From the IMG/VR virus record IMGVR_UViG_3300037516_001783, positions 1-64,000 of that record: 64,000 nt of DNA. The stretch is one strand, 5' to 3'. Shown here piece after piece: positions 49,247 through 57,869 of this stretch (positions are counted from its first letter, which is position 1; the number at the start of each line of letters is the position of its first letter). A program made the translations under genes and the position numbers. The notes beneath the pieces were generated by a model. It saw nothing but the letters and a program-made list of their open reading frames with translations. It did no database searches and was not told where the DNA came from. This stretch comes from a virus.

Positions 49247-50195
49247 CTTTTAATATATTAGACAATGTGAATTCACCTTTGTAAGTGAATGTATTTAATT
49301 TTGACTTAAATTCCTCCTGTAATTGTAATTGATGTTGTTCTGATAACCAACAAGTTTTCAATTGCATTAATTTAGCATTCCTATAAACTTTTTCAGCAAG
49401 AGCAACTTCATCTTTCTTAAATTTGAAGTGTGCATTTATCAATAAAGCAATGAACTCAATATATCCACTATCCCAGAATTCACAACCCAATAGTGAATTT
49501 TCATTCGCTTTTTGTACAATTCCTTCTGCCGTTTTATCACCCATTCCTGTACAGATATTCGGGACATTATCACCACCATCACCAACTAATATTTTCTTTA
49601 ATGTGAACTCGTTGTTATTAACTTCTATGTATTTAACCTTATCTGAATTTTTAAGTTGTACCATCTTACCTTTAGCATGATACAATTTCAAATTAGAGCT
49701 GTTATTACAATAAACAAAATTGTTACCTGTAACAGACTGAACCATATCAGCGTCTCCAGTAACAATTATTTGTGAATCACTTTTACTGTTCTTAGCGAGT
49801 TGTTCAACCCAATAAACTAACAGGTCATCACCTTCTAAACCTTCTATGCTTGAAATGATAAATCCTCTGGTTGACATAAACCTTTTGAATTTATCCATTA
49901 TAGCATAAAAGTTCTTCCAACCTTCTTCATCTGAAGGGTCTTTTATTTTATTTTTGTATTCTGGGTAGTACTCTTTTCTCCAAGATTTACCTAAGTCAAA
50001 AACAATTACAATCCTACCTATTTCTGTAAAATTATTGATTGCGTAACAACAATCAGTGATACATTTTCTGAAGAAAATACCTTGTTGTTCTTTTGTTTGA
50101 AGTGCATCTGTTAAGGTAGCATCTTGTCCCCAACCCTTTAATACACTAACACTTTTATGGAATAAATAATTCCCATCAATAATTATATTGTTCAT
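49233..50195 (-). CDS. FEN/RNase H-like 5'-3' nuclease
   Basis: 320 residues with the PIN-like 5' nuclease pattern: IIIDGNYLFHK at the N-terminus, VFDLGKSWRKEYYPEYKNKI (the arch Arg/Lys region), EGLEGDDLLVYW, IVTGDADMVQS, and KKILVGDGGDNVPN followed by the GMGDKTA helix-hairpin-helix-like element. T4 RNase H and FEN enzymes remove RNA primers and 5' flaps during lagging-strand synthesis. The metal-binding Asp cluster appears complete. It sits with ligase and other DNA genes. Confidence 0.85.
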   Translation of the reverse strand: MNNIIIDGNYLFHKSVSVLKGWGQDATLTDALQTKEQQGIFFRKCITDCCYAINNFTEIGRIVIVFDLGKSWRKEYYPEYKNKIKDPSDEEGWKNFYAIMDKFKRFMSTRGFIISSIEGLEGDDLLVYWVEQLAKNSKSDSQIIVTGDADMVQSVTGNNFVYCNNSSNLKLYHAKGKMVQLKNSDKVKYIEVNNNEFTLKKILVGDGGDNVPNICTGMGDKTAEGIVQKANENSLLGCEFWDSGYIEFIALLINAHFKFKKDEVALAEKVYRNAKLMQLKTCWLSEQHQLQLQEEFKSKLNTFTYKGEFTLSNILKDEQN

Positions 50196-50207
50196 TAAAT
50201 GATTAAA

Positions 50208-51245
50208 TTAATAAAGTAAGAATGAGTTGTCTCTTTCACCAACATTTATTTTTGACCTTTGTTTACCAACACCAACTTTCATTTTCCAATACTTTTGGTA
50301 TTCACATAACATCATTTCTATATTGTGTAATGTAAGTTCACCTGTTTCAGAAACTTCATATACCTTTTTAACCTTGTTCCAAGTTGTATATTTAAAATCT
50401 TCAACTTGTTCGTTAAACATGTCTCTTAGTAAACCTATGCCACCAATTATTTCCTTTTCTTGTAAGCTTGGAAAAATTAATCTCAACCCAACTTTACATC
50501 CTGGACCGACATTGGTGAAATCATTTTGGTCAAATTTGAACTTGAAATTCTTACAGTAAATTGTTATGTAAGTTAAGTCTTGATATAATTCATGACTAAC
50601 AAAATGTGAAACAGAAGATATCGTTTCAAAACATTTTATCAATGGTTTTACATCATTTCCTTTAGCAAGAGTTTCTATTTTACTTAACAACGAAATCATC
50701 TTTGGGATAACCTTATTACAGAAATGCCAATCTCTTGTATGACCTATAGAACCTACGCTGTTTGTACAGTATGCATTTGTAAAAGGATTCCCACCAGACA
50801 TCCTAAATTCCTTCAAAAGTTCTTCAAAAACAATTGGGTCATATTCTTCTGGTGTTGGGATACCTCTGTATGGAGAGTTCTTAATTAACCAAGAAAACAA
50901 CAAATTGTTGTTAAAGAATTTAAAGAAGAACATGTAATAATACAACAACTTTATATCATCATTTGCATACGTAATTGCAGAACCTTTTAAATTTTTAGTA
51001 TCAAAAGGTATCATTATTTTACTAATCAAGAATTGACTTTCCCTGTCTAATTCCCTGTAAACATTTGTGAATTTGTTGTTTAATAGAATTTGGTCTTTAG
51101 TCCAAGGTTTTGGTTCTTTTAAAAACCTTTTGAACCAAATATCTTGCCTCTCTTTAACTACGTAGAAAAATTCTTCTAAATTCTCTTGACAGACATCTAA
51201 ATCTTCTGAAGGCAAGAACTTCTCAAATGTATGAGGTTTTTTCAT
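50208..51245 (-). CDS. 5-hmdU DNA kinase helical-domain / thymine pyrophosphorylase family protein
   Basis: 345 residues. Residues about 26-75 contain the family motif, PWTKDQILLNNKFTNVYREL followed by DRESQFLI. This is characteristic of the HMUDK helical-domain / alpha-glutamyl or putrescinyl thymine pyrophosphorylase group described in phage DNA hypermodification systems. GYPF-like segments and an HFVSHELYQDL helix follow. No P-loop kinase motif is in this protein, so it is probably not the kinase itself. In known systems such proteins act with a 5-hmdU DNA kinase on 5-hydroxymethyl-dU residues. It lies directly after the 112-residue gene and 12 bases before the nuclease. Confidence 0.65.
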   Translation of the reverse strand: MKKPHTFEKFLPSEDLDVCQENLEEFFYVVKERQDIWFKRFLKEPKPWTKDQILLNNKFTNVYRELDRESQFLISKIMIPFDTKNLKGSAITYANDDIKLLYYYMFFFKFFNNNLLFSWLIKNSPYRGIPTPEEYDPIVFEELLKEFRMSGGNPFTNAYCTNSVGSIGHTRDWHFCNKVIPKMISLLSKIETLAKGNDVKPLIKCFETISSVSHFVSHELYQDLTYITIYCKNFKFKFDQNDFTNVGPGCKVGLRLIFPSLQEKEIIGGIGLLRDMFNEQVEDFKYTTWNKVKKVYEVSETGELTLHNIEMMLCEYQKYWKMKVGVGKQRSKINVGERDNSFLLY

Positions 51246-51583
51246 TATTTCAAAATAAATTTAATCCTTTTATCAGAAGATTTCATTTTATCTTCTACAA
51301 ATTTTTGAACTGCTAAAACAGATTCATAACTAAGGAATGTGTTTGTATTCACACCAGAATAAGTTTCTGGTAATTCACTATCGTCTACATAAAGTTTCTT
51401 ATGTGACAATGAACAAACAACAGGTTGTTTTAATTTGTTTACTTTACTAACAACTTGTATTGGATAGTAAGAATGAACTAAATGTAAAACGAATTTAAGC
51501 GATTTACTATCTTCGTATTTCTTATGTAATTCTGAAACTAATCTTTCAACCTCTTCAACTTTATCAACTTCTTCTTGAAACAT
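51245..51583 (-). CDS. Protein of unknown function
   Basis: 112 residues: an N-terminal coiled coil (EVDKVEEVERLVSELHKKYE) followed by a mixed alpha/beta part. One-base overlap with the HMUDK-type gene suggests coupled expression. No family recognised. Confidence 0.55.
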   Translation of the reverse strand: MFQEEVDKVEEVERLVSELHKKYEDSKSLKFVLHLVHSYYPIQVVSKVNKLKQPVVCSLSHKKLYVDDSELPETYSGVNTNTFLSYESVLAVQKFVEDKMKSSDKRIKFILK

Positions 51584-51610
51584 ATCATTGTTTTTTCACA
51601 AAAATACCTG

Positions 51611-51742
51611 TTATTTAAAGTAAATCAACTCACAAACAGTAACACCTTTGATGTGCATTACCTTCAGAACTGCGTTACTTAATCTATGGACGTTGTTATT
51701 TTCTACCTTAACAACGTCCTTCTTTTTTACTATTTTAGACAT
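51611..51742 (-). CDS. Small basic protein
   Basis: 43 residues (ATG at 51742, TAA at 51613-51611): starts MSKIVKKKDVVKVENNN, ends with a hydrophobic VTVCELIYFK stretch. It overlaps the end of the 85-residue gene by 8 bases and fills the gap before the 112-residue gene. Coding status is likely from tight packing but unproven. Confidence 0.45.
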   Translation of the reverse strand: MSKIVKKKDVVKVENNNVHRLSNAVLKVMHIKGVTVCELIYFK

Positions 51743-51992
51743 CTTTACAATTTTCTCTGAAGACTCTACCTTCAAGTTCACAAACTTTAAATTTATAAGC
51801 TTGTTTGTTTCCTACAATCACCTTACCACTTTCCAAAATATGTGATTCTTGTTTTTTATGTAAGATAATGGTATCATTCAAGCTTAGACTTTTAAAATTC
51901 ACAGTAAGATTTAGTGATTTATAAAACGTCAACCAATTAACATATTCTTTAGGACATTCAATTGGTAAATCAACATAAACAACTTTACTCAC
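51735..51992 (-). CDS. Protein of unknown function (GTG start)
   Basis: 85 residues, probably beginning at GTG 51992, which overlaps the upstream stop. A beta-alpha sequence with KVVYVDLPIECPKEYVNWL and NDTIILHKK. No family recognised. Confidence 0.5.
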   Translation of the reverse strand: MSKVVYVDLPIECPKEYVNWLTFYKSLNLTVNFKSLSLNDTIILHKKQESHILESGKVIVGNKQAYKFKVCELEGRVFRENCKDV

Positions 51993-52410
51993 TTTTTTCC
52001 TTTTTAACTCTTTTGGTTTTGTTTACTTCTTTGTCTAAAATCTTCATTTGATTTTCATCAACGAACCTTACATTACCATTTTGGATTTCATCTAAACATA
52101 ATTGAAACATGTCTTTTATGTTAAAAAGTTCCTCCTCCATATCCTTGATTTTGATGAACCTATTAAGTTTATTCCTCATCATCAAGTATTTCCTATTGAG
52201 TTCAATGAAGTCCTTTTTTATGTCTTTCAATTCCTTTGATTTGAAATCCTGTTGTAAGGCAACTGCTAAATGTTCTAAACCGTATTCAACACAAACAGCA
52301 GAATTAATGAAGTTCATTCTATTCTTAGAAATAGACTCATTAATTTCTTCTAAATTAGAATTCTTGTTTTCTAAAATAGTTTTTATTTTTGAACCTAAAT
52401 TACTACTCAT
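51985..52410 (-). CDS. Helical protein of unknown function
   Basis: 141 residues, almost entirely helical and charged, with a KRVKKEK basic tail. It overlaps the ligase gene by 8 bases and the 85-residue gene by 8. No family recognised. Confidence 0.55.
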   Translation of the reverse strand: MSSNLGSKIKTILENKNSNLEEINESISKNRMNFINSAVCVEYGLEHLAVALQQDFKSKELKDIKKDFIELNRKYLMMRNKLNRFIKIKDMEEELFNIKDMFQLCLDEIQNGNVRFVDENQMKILDKEVNKTKRVKKEKSE

Positions 52411-53524
52411 ATTCCTCTCTGTTTATATTGATGATTACAGGGAATCTTGGAATTCCATCAGGAGTTAAGTTCTGATATTTACAAGTAGCAGATTTACCAA
52501 TGAAATCTTTTTTCTTTAACAACAACATTTTGTAATATTCTCTATCACCTTTAATGTTGGAGTTGAAAACCTTTCCAGTCACCCTATCCTTTAAAACGAT
52601 ACCTCCAGCCATTCCTGCTCTTTCACCGTTACCTTCTTCTACATCAACAATTTCGAACTCCTCAGTAATCATTTCCTTTCTTTTTAACAAAGACTTACTT
52701 CTGTTATTTTCGTAGGCTGATAATGACGCTCTAACCATTTGACCTTCATAACCTTCTTCCAAGAATTTACCGTAAAGTTCATCAAGATGTTCGTCTGATT
52801 CAACTTCAATGGTTTCAACCAACTTTAAATATTTGAAATCGTGTTTTTCAAATATCATTTCTAACAGCTGGAATCTTTCAACAAAAGAAACGTGTTTATG
52901 TTCTGGTAATTGTATGTCGTAGATGTGGTATTCTAAAAATTCTTCTGAGATTTGTAAGTCAGATTCAGAAGGTTTTGTTTTCTTAGCGTAAGAAATGATT
53001 TTGTTAAAATCTTCTTTTAAAATGTGGTTGTAAATTTCACCGTCGATAACACAAGGTAAATTAATTTCCTCCTCCAGGATAGCAAGTTCTTTATCAAAAT
53101 GAGGAACAGAAATTACAGGTTTACCACCTCTACTGAATTTACCGTTTTCATTTTTCACCATCCTCATACCATCCAATTTAGGCTGGCAGTGTCTTCTTTT
53201 ACCTATTAGAGAACCTTTCATTTTCTCATATTCGAAGGCTAACATAGGAGCAACCATTTCTAATTTAGCAACGTCAATTAAGCTTAAACTGTGGGTGTAA
53301 CCATTGTCTAACTTCTTAACTTGTTTTGCTCTTGCTTCCAATTGGGCTTGTTCTTCTGGTGAAGTTTCATTGCTTCTACCGATATTTTTACCTTTACAAA
53401 CTGTCCAAGCAGAAGTGGTTCTAACACCTTCAATCTGACCTTCTACAGTTCTGTATTTATTACCTTCTACGATAATTTCCCAAACTTGGATGGCTCCAGT
53501 TTTAGTTCTTTTATATAACTCCAT
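52403..53524 (-). CDS. ATP-dependent DNA ligase with WGR-like N-terminal domain
   Basis: 373 residues. Residues about 1-75 resemble a WGR domain (IQVWEIIVEGNKYRTVEGQ, TSAWTVCKGKNIGR). Then comes the nucleotidyltransferase core with the adenylation motif CQPKLDGMR (Lys116), motif III-like VIDGEIYN, motif IV EGYEGQMVR and motif V LLKRKEM. The C-terminal OB fold ends with LTPDGIPRFP, a conserved phage-ligase ending. It seals nicks during replication or repair. WGR domains usually bind nucleic acid. It starts a short run of overlapping genes. Confidence 0.9.
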   Translation of the reverse strand: MELYKRTKTGAIQVWEIIVEGNKYRTVEGQIEGVRTTSAWTVCKGKNIGRSNETSPEEQAQLEARAKQVKKLDNGYTHSLSLIDVAKLEMVAPMLAFEYEKMKGSLIGKRRHCQPKLDGMRMVKNENGKFSRGGKPVISVPHFDKELAILEEEINLPCVIDGEIYNHILKEDFNKIISYAKKTKPSESDLQISEEFLEYHIYDIQLPEHKHVSFVERFQLLEMIFEKHDFKYLKLVETIEVESDEHLDELYGKFLEEGYEGQMVRASLSAYENNRSKSLLKRKEMITEEFEIVDVEEGNGERAGMAGGIVLKDRVTGKVFNSNIKGDREYYKMLLLKKKDFIGKSATCKYQNLTPDGIPRFPVIININREEYE

Positions 53525-53563
53525 GATTAAATAATTGATTAATTGAATTTTTTAAAACGCTGT

Positions 53564-53656
53564 TTAATACAGTAAAATGTCTAACAGATTAATGAAATTA
53601 AATGCAAGACAAACAACGCTTACGAAGAGAGTACCTATTACAAATATAATGTTCAT
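53564..53656 (-). CDS. Very small membrane peptide
   Basis: 30 residues (ATG 53656, TAA 53566-53564) that are almost entirely hydrophobic (IIFVIGTLFVSVVCLAFNFI). It sits in the 213-base gap between the ligase and glycosyltransferase genes. Coding status is inferred from the intact frame and start. Confidence 0.4.
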   Translation of the reverse strand: MNIIFVIGTLFVSVVCLAFNFINLLDILLY

Positions 53657-53737
53657 AATTTTCTAACTGATTTAACACTACAAAAATAGTGGTTTTAAAA
53701 TCAATTAGAAAATTATGTTTAATTAGAAAAGACCGTT

Positions 53738-54907
53738 TTATAGGTTTTTCAATGCATTTATCAACCTTAAAGCTACTTTTGTTGTATCCATTTTTCTGGC
53801 GAATTTCTGACCATTGTCTTGAATCTGTTTCAATTCTAAACTGTCTTTTTCACCTTTGAACCAATTTATGTATTCTGCTACATTTTCTAACTCAAACTGA
53901 ACACAACAATCTTCTGGGATAACATTATCAGGGTCTTCAAAGACATTTCTTTCTATCATAGAAATTGTCCTGTAACATAATGGTTCAAAGTGAGTATAAT
54001 TAGTATATCCACGAGTACTTAAATCTATACTGAATAAACTCTTAGCATAATACTTTTGAAGCAGTTCGAACGGCACATGACCGTACATATTATGAATAGC
54101 ATTAGGATTATGAACAATGATTTCACTTTTGTCAAAATTAGGGTCATCTTGAAAGTTAATCTTACTCATACGCCAATCTTCTTTTATGTTATTAAGAAAC
54201 TCATCTGTTTTCTTAATGTAATGGTATTCAATACCAACACCAAACATATTGATAGGAACTTCTACTTTGTCAATTTGTTTGAATAACTTATCATGATTTT
54301 TCCAACCAATCCATTGAGTTGCTAACATACCAATTTCTTGTTTTCTGTTAAGCTTCAATTTATCAATAGGTTCAAAATCTATAGGAAAGTAATCCCAATA
54401 CTTAACACAATCTGCTGGGAATCTTTCTACTGAATGACTGAATTTCTTTTGAGAAGAAACACAAATGTCAATGTAATCAGCTACATCTGCTGCCCAAGGA
54501 TTTGTCTTTTCCCAATTTGCGTCATGATAGATAACAACTTTAGGAGGAGTTGGTTCTGTGTATAACAATTTCCAGTTTTCAATGTCTGCTCTACCAAGAT
54601 TATCTTTAGTAGGGTGAGGAGAATTCTTACAGAAAATTATAGCGTCAAATTTATTAAGAGTTTCAATAGAATCTGCTATGTTTTGCATTGTATAACTCAG
54701 GTGATGTCCAGCTAACTGATAATCATCTAATTTCTTCACATCATTTTCACTATCACAAGTGAATCTGTTGGTTGGAGTTGCATAAAAGAATGTAGGTTCT
54801 ACACCGTTTCTTCTTAAACCCTTTTGAATTTCTTTATTCCACGTAACAATACCTCCTGCATTGTTTATAGGAAAGAAAATCATTGCTACTTTTTCTATTT
54901 TCCTCAT
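53738..54907 (-). CDS. GT-B-fold glycosyltransferase (GT4-like)
   Basis: 389 residues. A Rossmann-like N-terminus (KVAMIFFPINNAGGIVTWNK with a GG donor/acceptor loop) is followed by IIFCKNSPHP and VVIYHDANWEK, and a C-terminal half with GMLATQWIGWKNHDKLF and FELLQKYYAKSLFSIDLS and HFEPLCYRTISMIE. The last corresponds to the E.xxL...RP donor-binding region of GT-B enzymes. Phage members add sugars to modified bases in DNA or to host surface glycans. Nearby hmdU-family and ligase genes favour DNA. Substrate not determinable from sequence. Confidence 0.72.
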   Translation of the reverse strand: MRKIEKVAMIFFPINNAGGIVTWNKEIQKGLRRNGVEPTFFYATPTNRFTCDSENDVKKLDDYQLAGHHLSYTMQNIADSIETLNKFDAIIFCKNSPHPTKDNLGRADIENWKLLYTEPTPPKVVIYHDANWEKTNPWAADVADYIDICVSSQKKFSHSVERFPADCVKYWDYFPIDFEPIDKLKLNRKQEIGMLATQWIGWKNHDKLFKQIDKVEVPINMFGVGIEYHYIKKTDEFLNNIKEDWRMSKINFQDDPNFDKSEIIVHNPNAIHNMYGHVPFELLQKYYAKSLFSIDLSTRGYTNYTHFEPLCYRTISMIERNVFEDPDNVIPEDCCVQFELENVAEYINWFKGEKDSLELKQIQDNGQKFARKMDTTKVALRLINALKNL

Positions 54908-54908
54908 C

Positions 54909-55340
54909 TTAATTAAAGAATTGTTTTACTTCTCTCACTTTTCTATTTAACATTGCTATCTCTAACAATTTAATTGACTTTGTTAAGTCCATTTTACCTT
55001 CAGTATCTGTTACCAGAACTAATTCTTCAGAAGTGTAGTTAGAAAGGAAATCTATTGATTCTACCCAAGACTTAAGAATATCAATTTCTATTGTTCTGTA
55101 ACCTGATAACAAATCTTTATCTGAAGTTGTAAGCTTTATAAAGTGTTTTAACCTTACATCTGCGTAGAACTTCGTTATGATGTCAGTAGCTTTAATTGCA
55201 ACCTCTTTTTCACAACCTTTATCACATTCAGGACATAATTTATCGTACTGTAAACTTAGTTCCTTGAAGTGCGAATCAACAGTTTCTGATATCACCTTGA
55301 TATCAAATAAGAACTTGTAATATAACATTGAAAATGCCAT
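54909..55340 (-). CDS. Protein with cysteine motif, unknown function
   Basis: 143 residues, mainly helical. A CPECDKGCEKE segment near residue 36 gives CxxCxxxC, a possible zinc or Fe-S binding site, though few other Cys are present. One base before the glycosyltransferase gene, so co-translated. No family recognised. Confidence 0.55.
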   Translation of the reverse strand: MAFSMLYYKFLFDIKVISETVDSHFKELSLQYDKLCPECDKGCEKEVAIKATDIITKFYADVRLKHFIKLTTSDKDLLSGYRTIEIDILKSWVESIDFLSNYTSEELVLVTDTEGKMDLTKSIKLLEIAMLNRKVREVKQFFN

Positions 55341-55364
55341 GATTTTTATTTTTTTATGGTTAAA

Positions 55365-55409
55365 AAGTGTGGATTAACTTCAAAAAACTCTGTTAGTTAA
55401 TCCACACTT
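55365..55409 (-). terminator. Intrinsic terminator
   Basis: 14-bp stem AAGTGTGGATTAAC / GTTAATCCACACTT with a 17-base loop and TTTTTA at the 3' side on the minus strand. It ends the zinc-ribbon protein transcript. Confidence 0.8.
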
Positions 55410-55412
55410 AAA

Positions 55413-56975
55413 TTATTTACTCAATCTACCAAGAGCAGTTCGTTTTACTCCGTTGAACTCTTTATGTTCTTTAATTTCAAAAGTAGCTTTTATAACACTA
55501 CCAACTTTCACTTCTTCAGAATCACTGAATTTAGGATTAACAGTACCGAATTTTGTGAAATTATTACCTTCTTCATCAACAAATGAAAATAGAGTCCAAG
55601 TACCGAATTGTCCATTCCCAGTTTTGATATCTGTGACAGTTAAGGTTAATTTTTCTTTCTGACCAACAGTACCTACAAATTTTGTTTCTGGTGTAGATTT
55701 GAACTTCAAGAACGAAGCATATCCAGCAGATAAAACAGATAAATCTTTGTTCATTATCATTTTCTGGTTAGCAACTTTTTGAAGTTTATAATTGAAATCT
55801 TCAACGGTTCCAGAAACTTGAATTTCTTTAGTTTTGAAAGTACAAGTTACAGCACCACCAGCAAACTGTTTATCAAATTTACAACATTCAGTTATAGTGA
55901 TAGAATTATGACCAACGTAAAAACCAGAAACTGTTAGTGTACGAATACTCCCTCCGTAATTTCTTTGAATATCTTGTAATGAAGAATCAAAACCATTATG
56001 ATATTCAACTTTTTCAAAAACACCGTCTTGAATGTATTGCTTAATTTCTGCTAACCAATTATCTTGACTTAATTCAACCCTTTCAGTTACAGTTTCTGTA
56101 TAAGAATACGTATTCAACTTCAGGTTGTTAACATACTCAATGAATTCAGAAAAATCAACTTGTTTATAATCTTCAGAAACTTTCTTCAAAGATTGGTACA
56201 ACTTGTTAATTGTAGCAGTTTCTTTATTAAGTTGCATGCTTAAATCATTCTCATATTGAATATCACCATTATGGTCATAAACATAAGCACCTCTGTAATT
56301 TGTAACAGGTTTTTGAGCGAACTTTTGTTTTTCATAACCAAATTCAGAAACTTCTGGTATAAGAACAGACATCACCTTTTCCATTTCAATGCCACTGTAT
56401 TTGTTCAACCAAGACCTATCTCTACCTGACCTTCTACTATAATCATCCCAATCCTCACCATCACCGTTGAAGTTAAAAACAAGGACTTCTGTGAACATTA
56501 CTTGTAAGTTGGTGATATTAGTCTCTGACATTCCTAAAAATTCCTTAGAGCATGTAGAACCAACCTGTTTGAATGTAGTACCGTTTTTAACAATAAATGA
56601 TTTCCTACGAGCATTATGATTTCCTCCACAGTGGTCACATTTATTGTAATCTAAACCTAACTCTACAGGAGGAACTGTATTCACATCTATAGGTAAAACT
56701 ATTTGGTCTTGAAATAAAACAACTGAAACTAAATCCCAACCATTCAATTTATAAGAACTGTCAATGTCTAAAATAACATCAACAACTTCTAACATTACAA
56801 TTCTGGTATATTTCTCACCCTCACAATCCTCGTAAATAGTTTTTTCTCTGTTGTATGTATCACCATATTTAAAAGTAGGCTTCTCCAAACCCATTTTACC
56901 AACTTTCTTAGCAAAAAGATTGAATTTAGTTTCGAAGTTATGTTTAGAACAAGTTTCTATTTGAATAGTTCTCAT
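55413..56975 (-). CDS. Zinc-ribbon-containing phage protein, nucleic-acid related
   Basis: 520 residues. Residues about 110-150 contain NKCDHCGGNHNARRKSFIVK and TFKQVGSTCSKEFLG, a treble-cleft/zinc-ribbon style CxxCG...C unit seen in widespread phage proteins of unknown role. The C-terminal 110 residues (EKLTLTVTDIKTGNGQFGTW, FSFVDEEGNNFTKFG) look like an OB fold. This suggests single-stranded nucleic-acid binding. It has its own promoter-like box and terminators on both sides, so it is probably a monocistronic, highly expressed gene. Function unproven. Confidence 0.65.
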   Translation of the reverse strand: MRTIQIETCSKHNFETKFNLFAKKVGKMGLEKPTFKYGDTYNREKTIYEDCEGEKYTRIVMLEVVDVILDIDSSYKLNGWDLVSVVLFQDQIVLPIDVNTVPPVELGLDYNKCDHCGGNHNARRKSFIVKNGTTFKQVGSTCSKEFLGMSETNITNLQVMFTEVLVFNFNGDGEDWDDYSRRSGRDRSWLNKYSGIEMEKVMSVLIPEVSEFGYEKQKFAQKPVTNYRGAYVYDHNGDIQYENDLSMQLNKETATINKLYQSLKKVSEDYKQVDFSEFIEYVNNLKLNTYSYTETVTERVELSQDNWLAEIKQYIQDGVFEKVEYHNGFDSSLQDIQRNYGGSIRTLTVSGFYVGHNSITITECCKFDKQFAGGAVTCTFKTKEIQVSGTVEDFNYKLQKVANQKMIMNKDLSVLSAGYASFLKFKSTPETKFVGTVGQKEKLTLTVTDIKTGNGQFGTWTLFSFVDEEGNNFTKFGTVNPKFSDSEEVKVGSVIKATFEIKEHKEFNGVKRTALGRLSK

Positions 56976-57016
56976 GATTAAATAATTAAATGTTCAAGCT
57001 TCATTGCTTAACATTA

Positions 57017-57024
57017 CAAAGGTA
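57017..57024 (-). promoter_or_regulatory. Bacteroidota-type -7 promoter box (TACCTTTG)
   Basis: TACCTTTG on the minus strand matches TAnnTTTG and lies 41 bases before the ATG at 56975, just downstream of a terminator. No clear -33 box at the usual spacing (the upstream region is A/T-rich and overlaps the terminator). Confidence 0.5.
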
Positions 57025-57044
57025 GTAATAAAAAAATTAAAAAG

Positions 57045-57075
57045 AAAACAGTCTTTAAAAGGAAAAGACTGTTTT
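57045..57075 (-). terminator. Intrinsic terminator of the early small-gene cluster
   Basis: A perfect 12-bp stem AAAACAGTCTTT / AAAGACTGTTTT with a 7-base loop is followed by CTTTTTAATTTTTT on the minus strand. It lies 10 bases after the stop at 57086. Confidence 0.87.
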
Positions 57076-57085
57076 GATTAAAATG

Positions 57086-57292
57086 TTATGCAGAACCATA
57101 ACGAAAACTTATCCAACATTCACTACCAGAGTTCCAGTGAAAACCAAGTTCATTTAATTTAACTTTGTCTTCTTCTGAAACCTCTTCTTCTGTAATACCC
57201 ATAATCATAAGTTCATCATGTTCACAATGAGTTGGGTAATCTTCATTTTTGTACTTTAAGAAGATTTGTAAAGCTTCGATTAATTTTTCCAT
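57086..57292 (-). CDS. Conserved small phage protein, unknown function
   Basis: 68 residues ending in KLNELGFHWNSGSECWISFR then YGSA. Short phage proteins with this E.dk..L.ELGF.W....ECW.SFRYGS ending are common, but no function is known to me. It is the last gene before the terminator and starts 3 bases after the next gene's stop. Confidence 0.6.
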   Translation of the reverse strand: MEKLIEALQIFLKYKNEDYPTHCEHDELMIMGITEEEVSEEDKVKLNELGFHWNSGSECWISFRYGSA

Positions 57293-57295
57293 AAC

Positions 57296-57598
57296 TTAAT
57301 TTTCAAAAGATTCTGGTTTGATTATCACAATGTATTTTGGATTTAAACATGCTAACTCTTTATGATAAACAACAATTTCATCCTTAAAATGATTCGGATT
57401 TACTATGATACCATGTATATGGGTTATGTTTGAAATTACTGTTGTTGTGATATTATTTACACTATTTAAATATTGACGAACTTCATCTTCAATGAATTCT
57501 TTTAAACGTGGAGAATAACAAATCATTAAATCTTTGTCTGCACAACCCTTGCTATTCAACATTAAAATAGCTTCTTTTATTTTGTCATTTACTTTCAT
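57296..57598 (-). CDS. Small protein of unknown function
   Basis: About 100 residues from the ATG at 57598 (a TTG codon precedes it in frame). It overlaps the AP2-like gene by 14 bases and is alpha/beta in character. No family recognised; no domain seen. Confidence 0.5.
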   Translation of the reverse strand: MKVNDKIKEAILMLNSKGCADKDLMICYSPRLKEFIEDEVRQYLNSVNNITTTVISNITHIHGIIVNPNHFKDEIVVYHKELACLNPKYIVIIKPESFEN

Positions 57599-57869
57599 CA
57601 ACTTTTTTCTTTAAAGTGTTATTTGGTGGGACTTTCCCATCCTTAATGAATCTCAAGTCAACTGCTTTTGCCGCTTCTTTTTCACCTTCATTACCTACAA
57701 CTGATTCTGGGAATAACCTTACAAATTGATAATTTGGGATTCTAGCTTTCCAAATTATCTCACCTGTTCTTATATCTTGGTATTTGTAGACATATTTGTA
57801 CTTTTTAGACTTCGCTATTTTCTCAAGTTGAGTTTTTATCGTACCTATGTTATGAGTTGGTCTAATCAT
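57585..57869 (-). CDS. Small protein with AP2-like DNA-binding pattern
   Basis: 94 residues. The stretch KYVYKYQDIRTGEIIWKARI then FVRLFPES and EKEAAKAVDLRFI follows the AP2/ERF pattern: three strands with W.A.I, then a helix with EAA.A.D. AP2-like domains occur in homing endonucleases and some phage proteins as sequence-specific DNA binders. No nuclease domain is attached. Function inferred by pattern. Confidence 0.4.
   Translation of the reverse strand: MIRPTHNIGTIKTQLEKIAKSKKYKYVYKYQDIRTGEIIWKARIPNYQFVRLFPESVVGNEGEKEAAKAVDLRFIKDGKVPPNNTLKKKVDESK

Noticed and set aside
53681-53688. TATTTTTG as a Bacteroidota -7 promoter box
   Set aside because: It matches TAnnTTTG loosely, but A/T-rich sequence produces this often and no TTTG lies at the right upstream distance. 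Kept out of the feature list.
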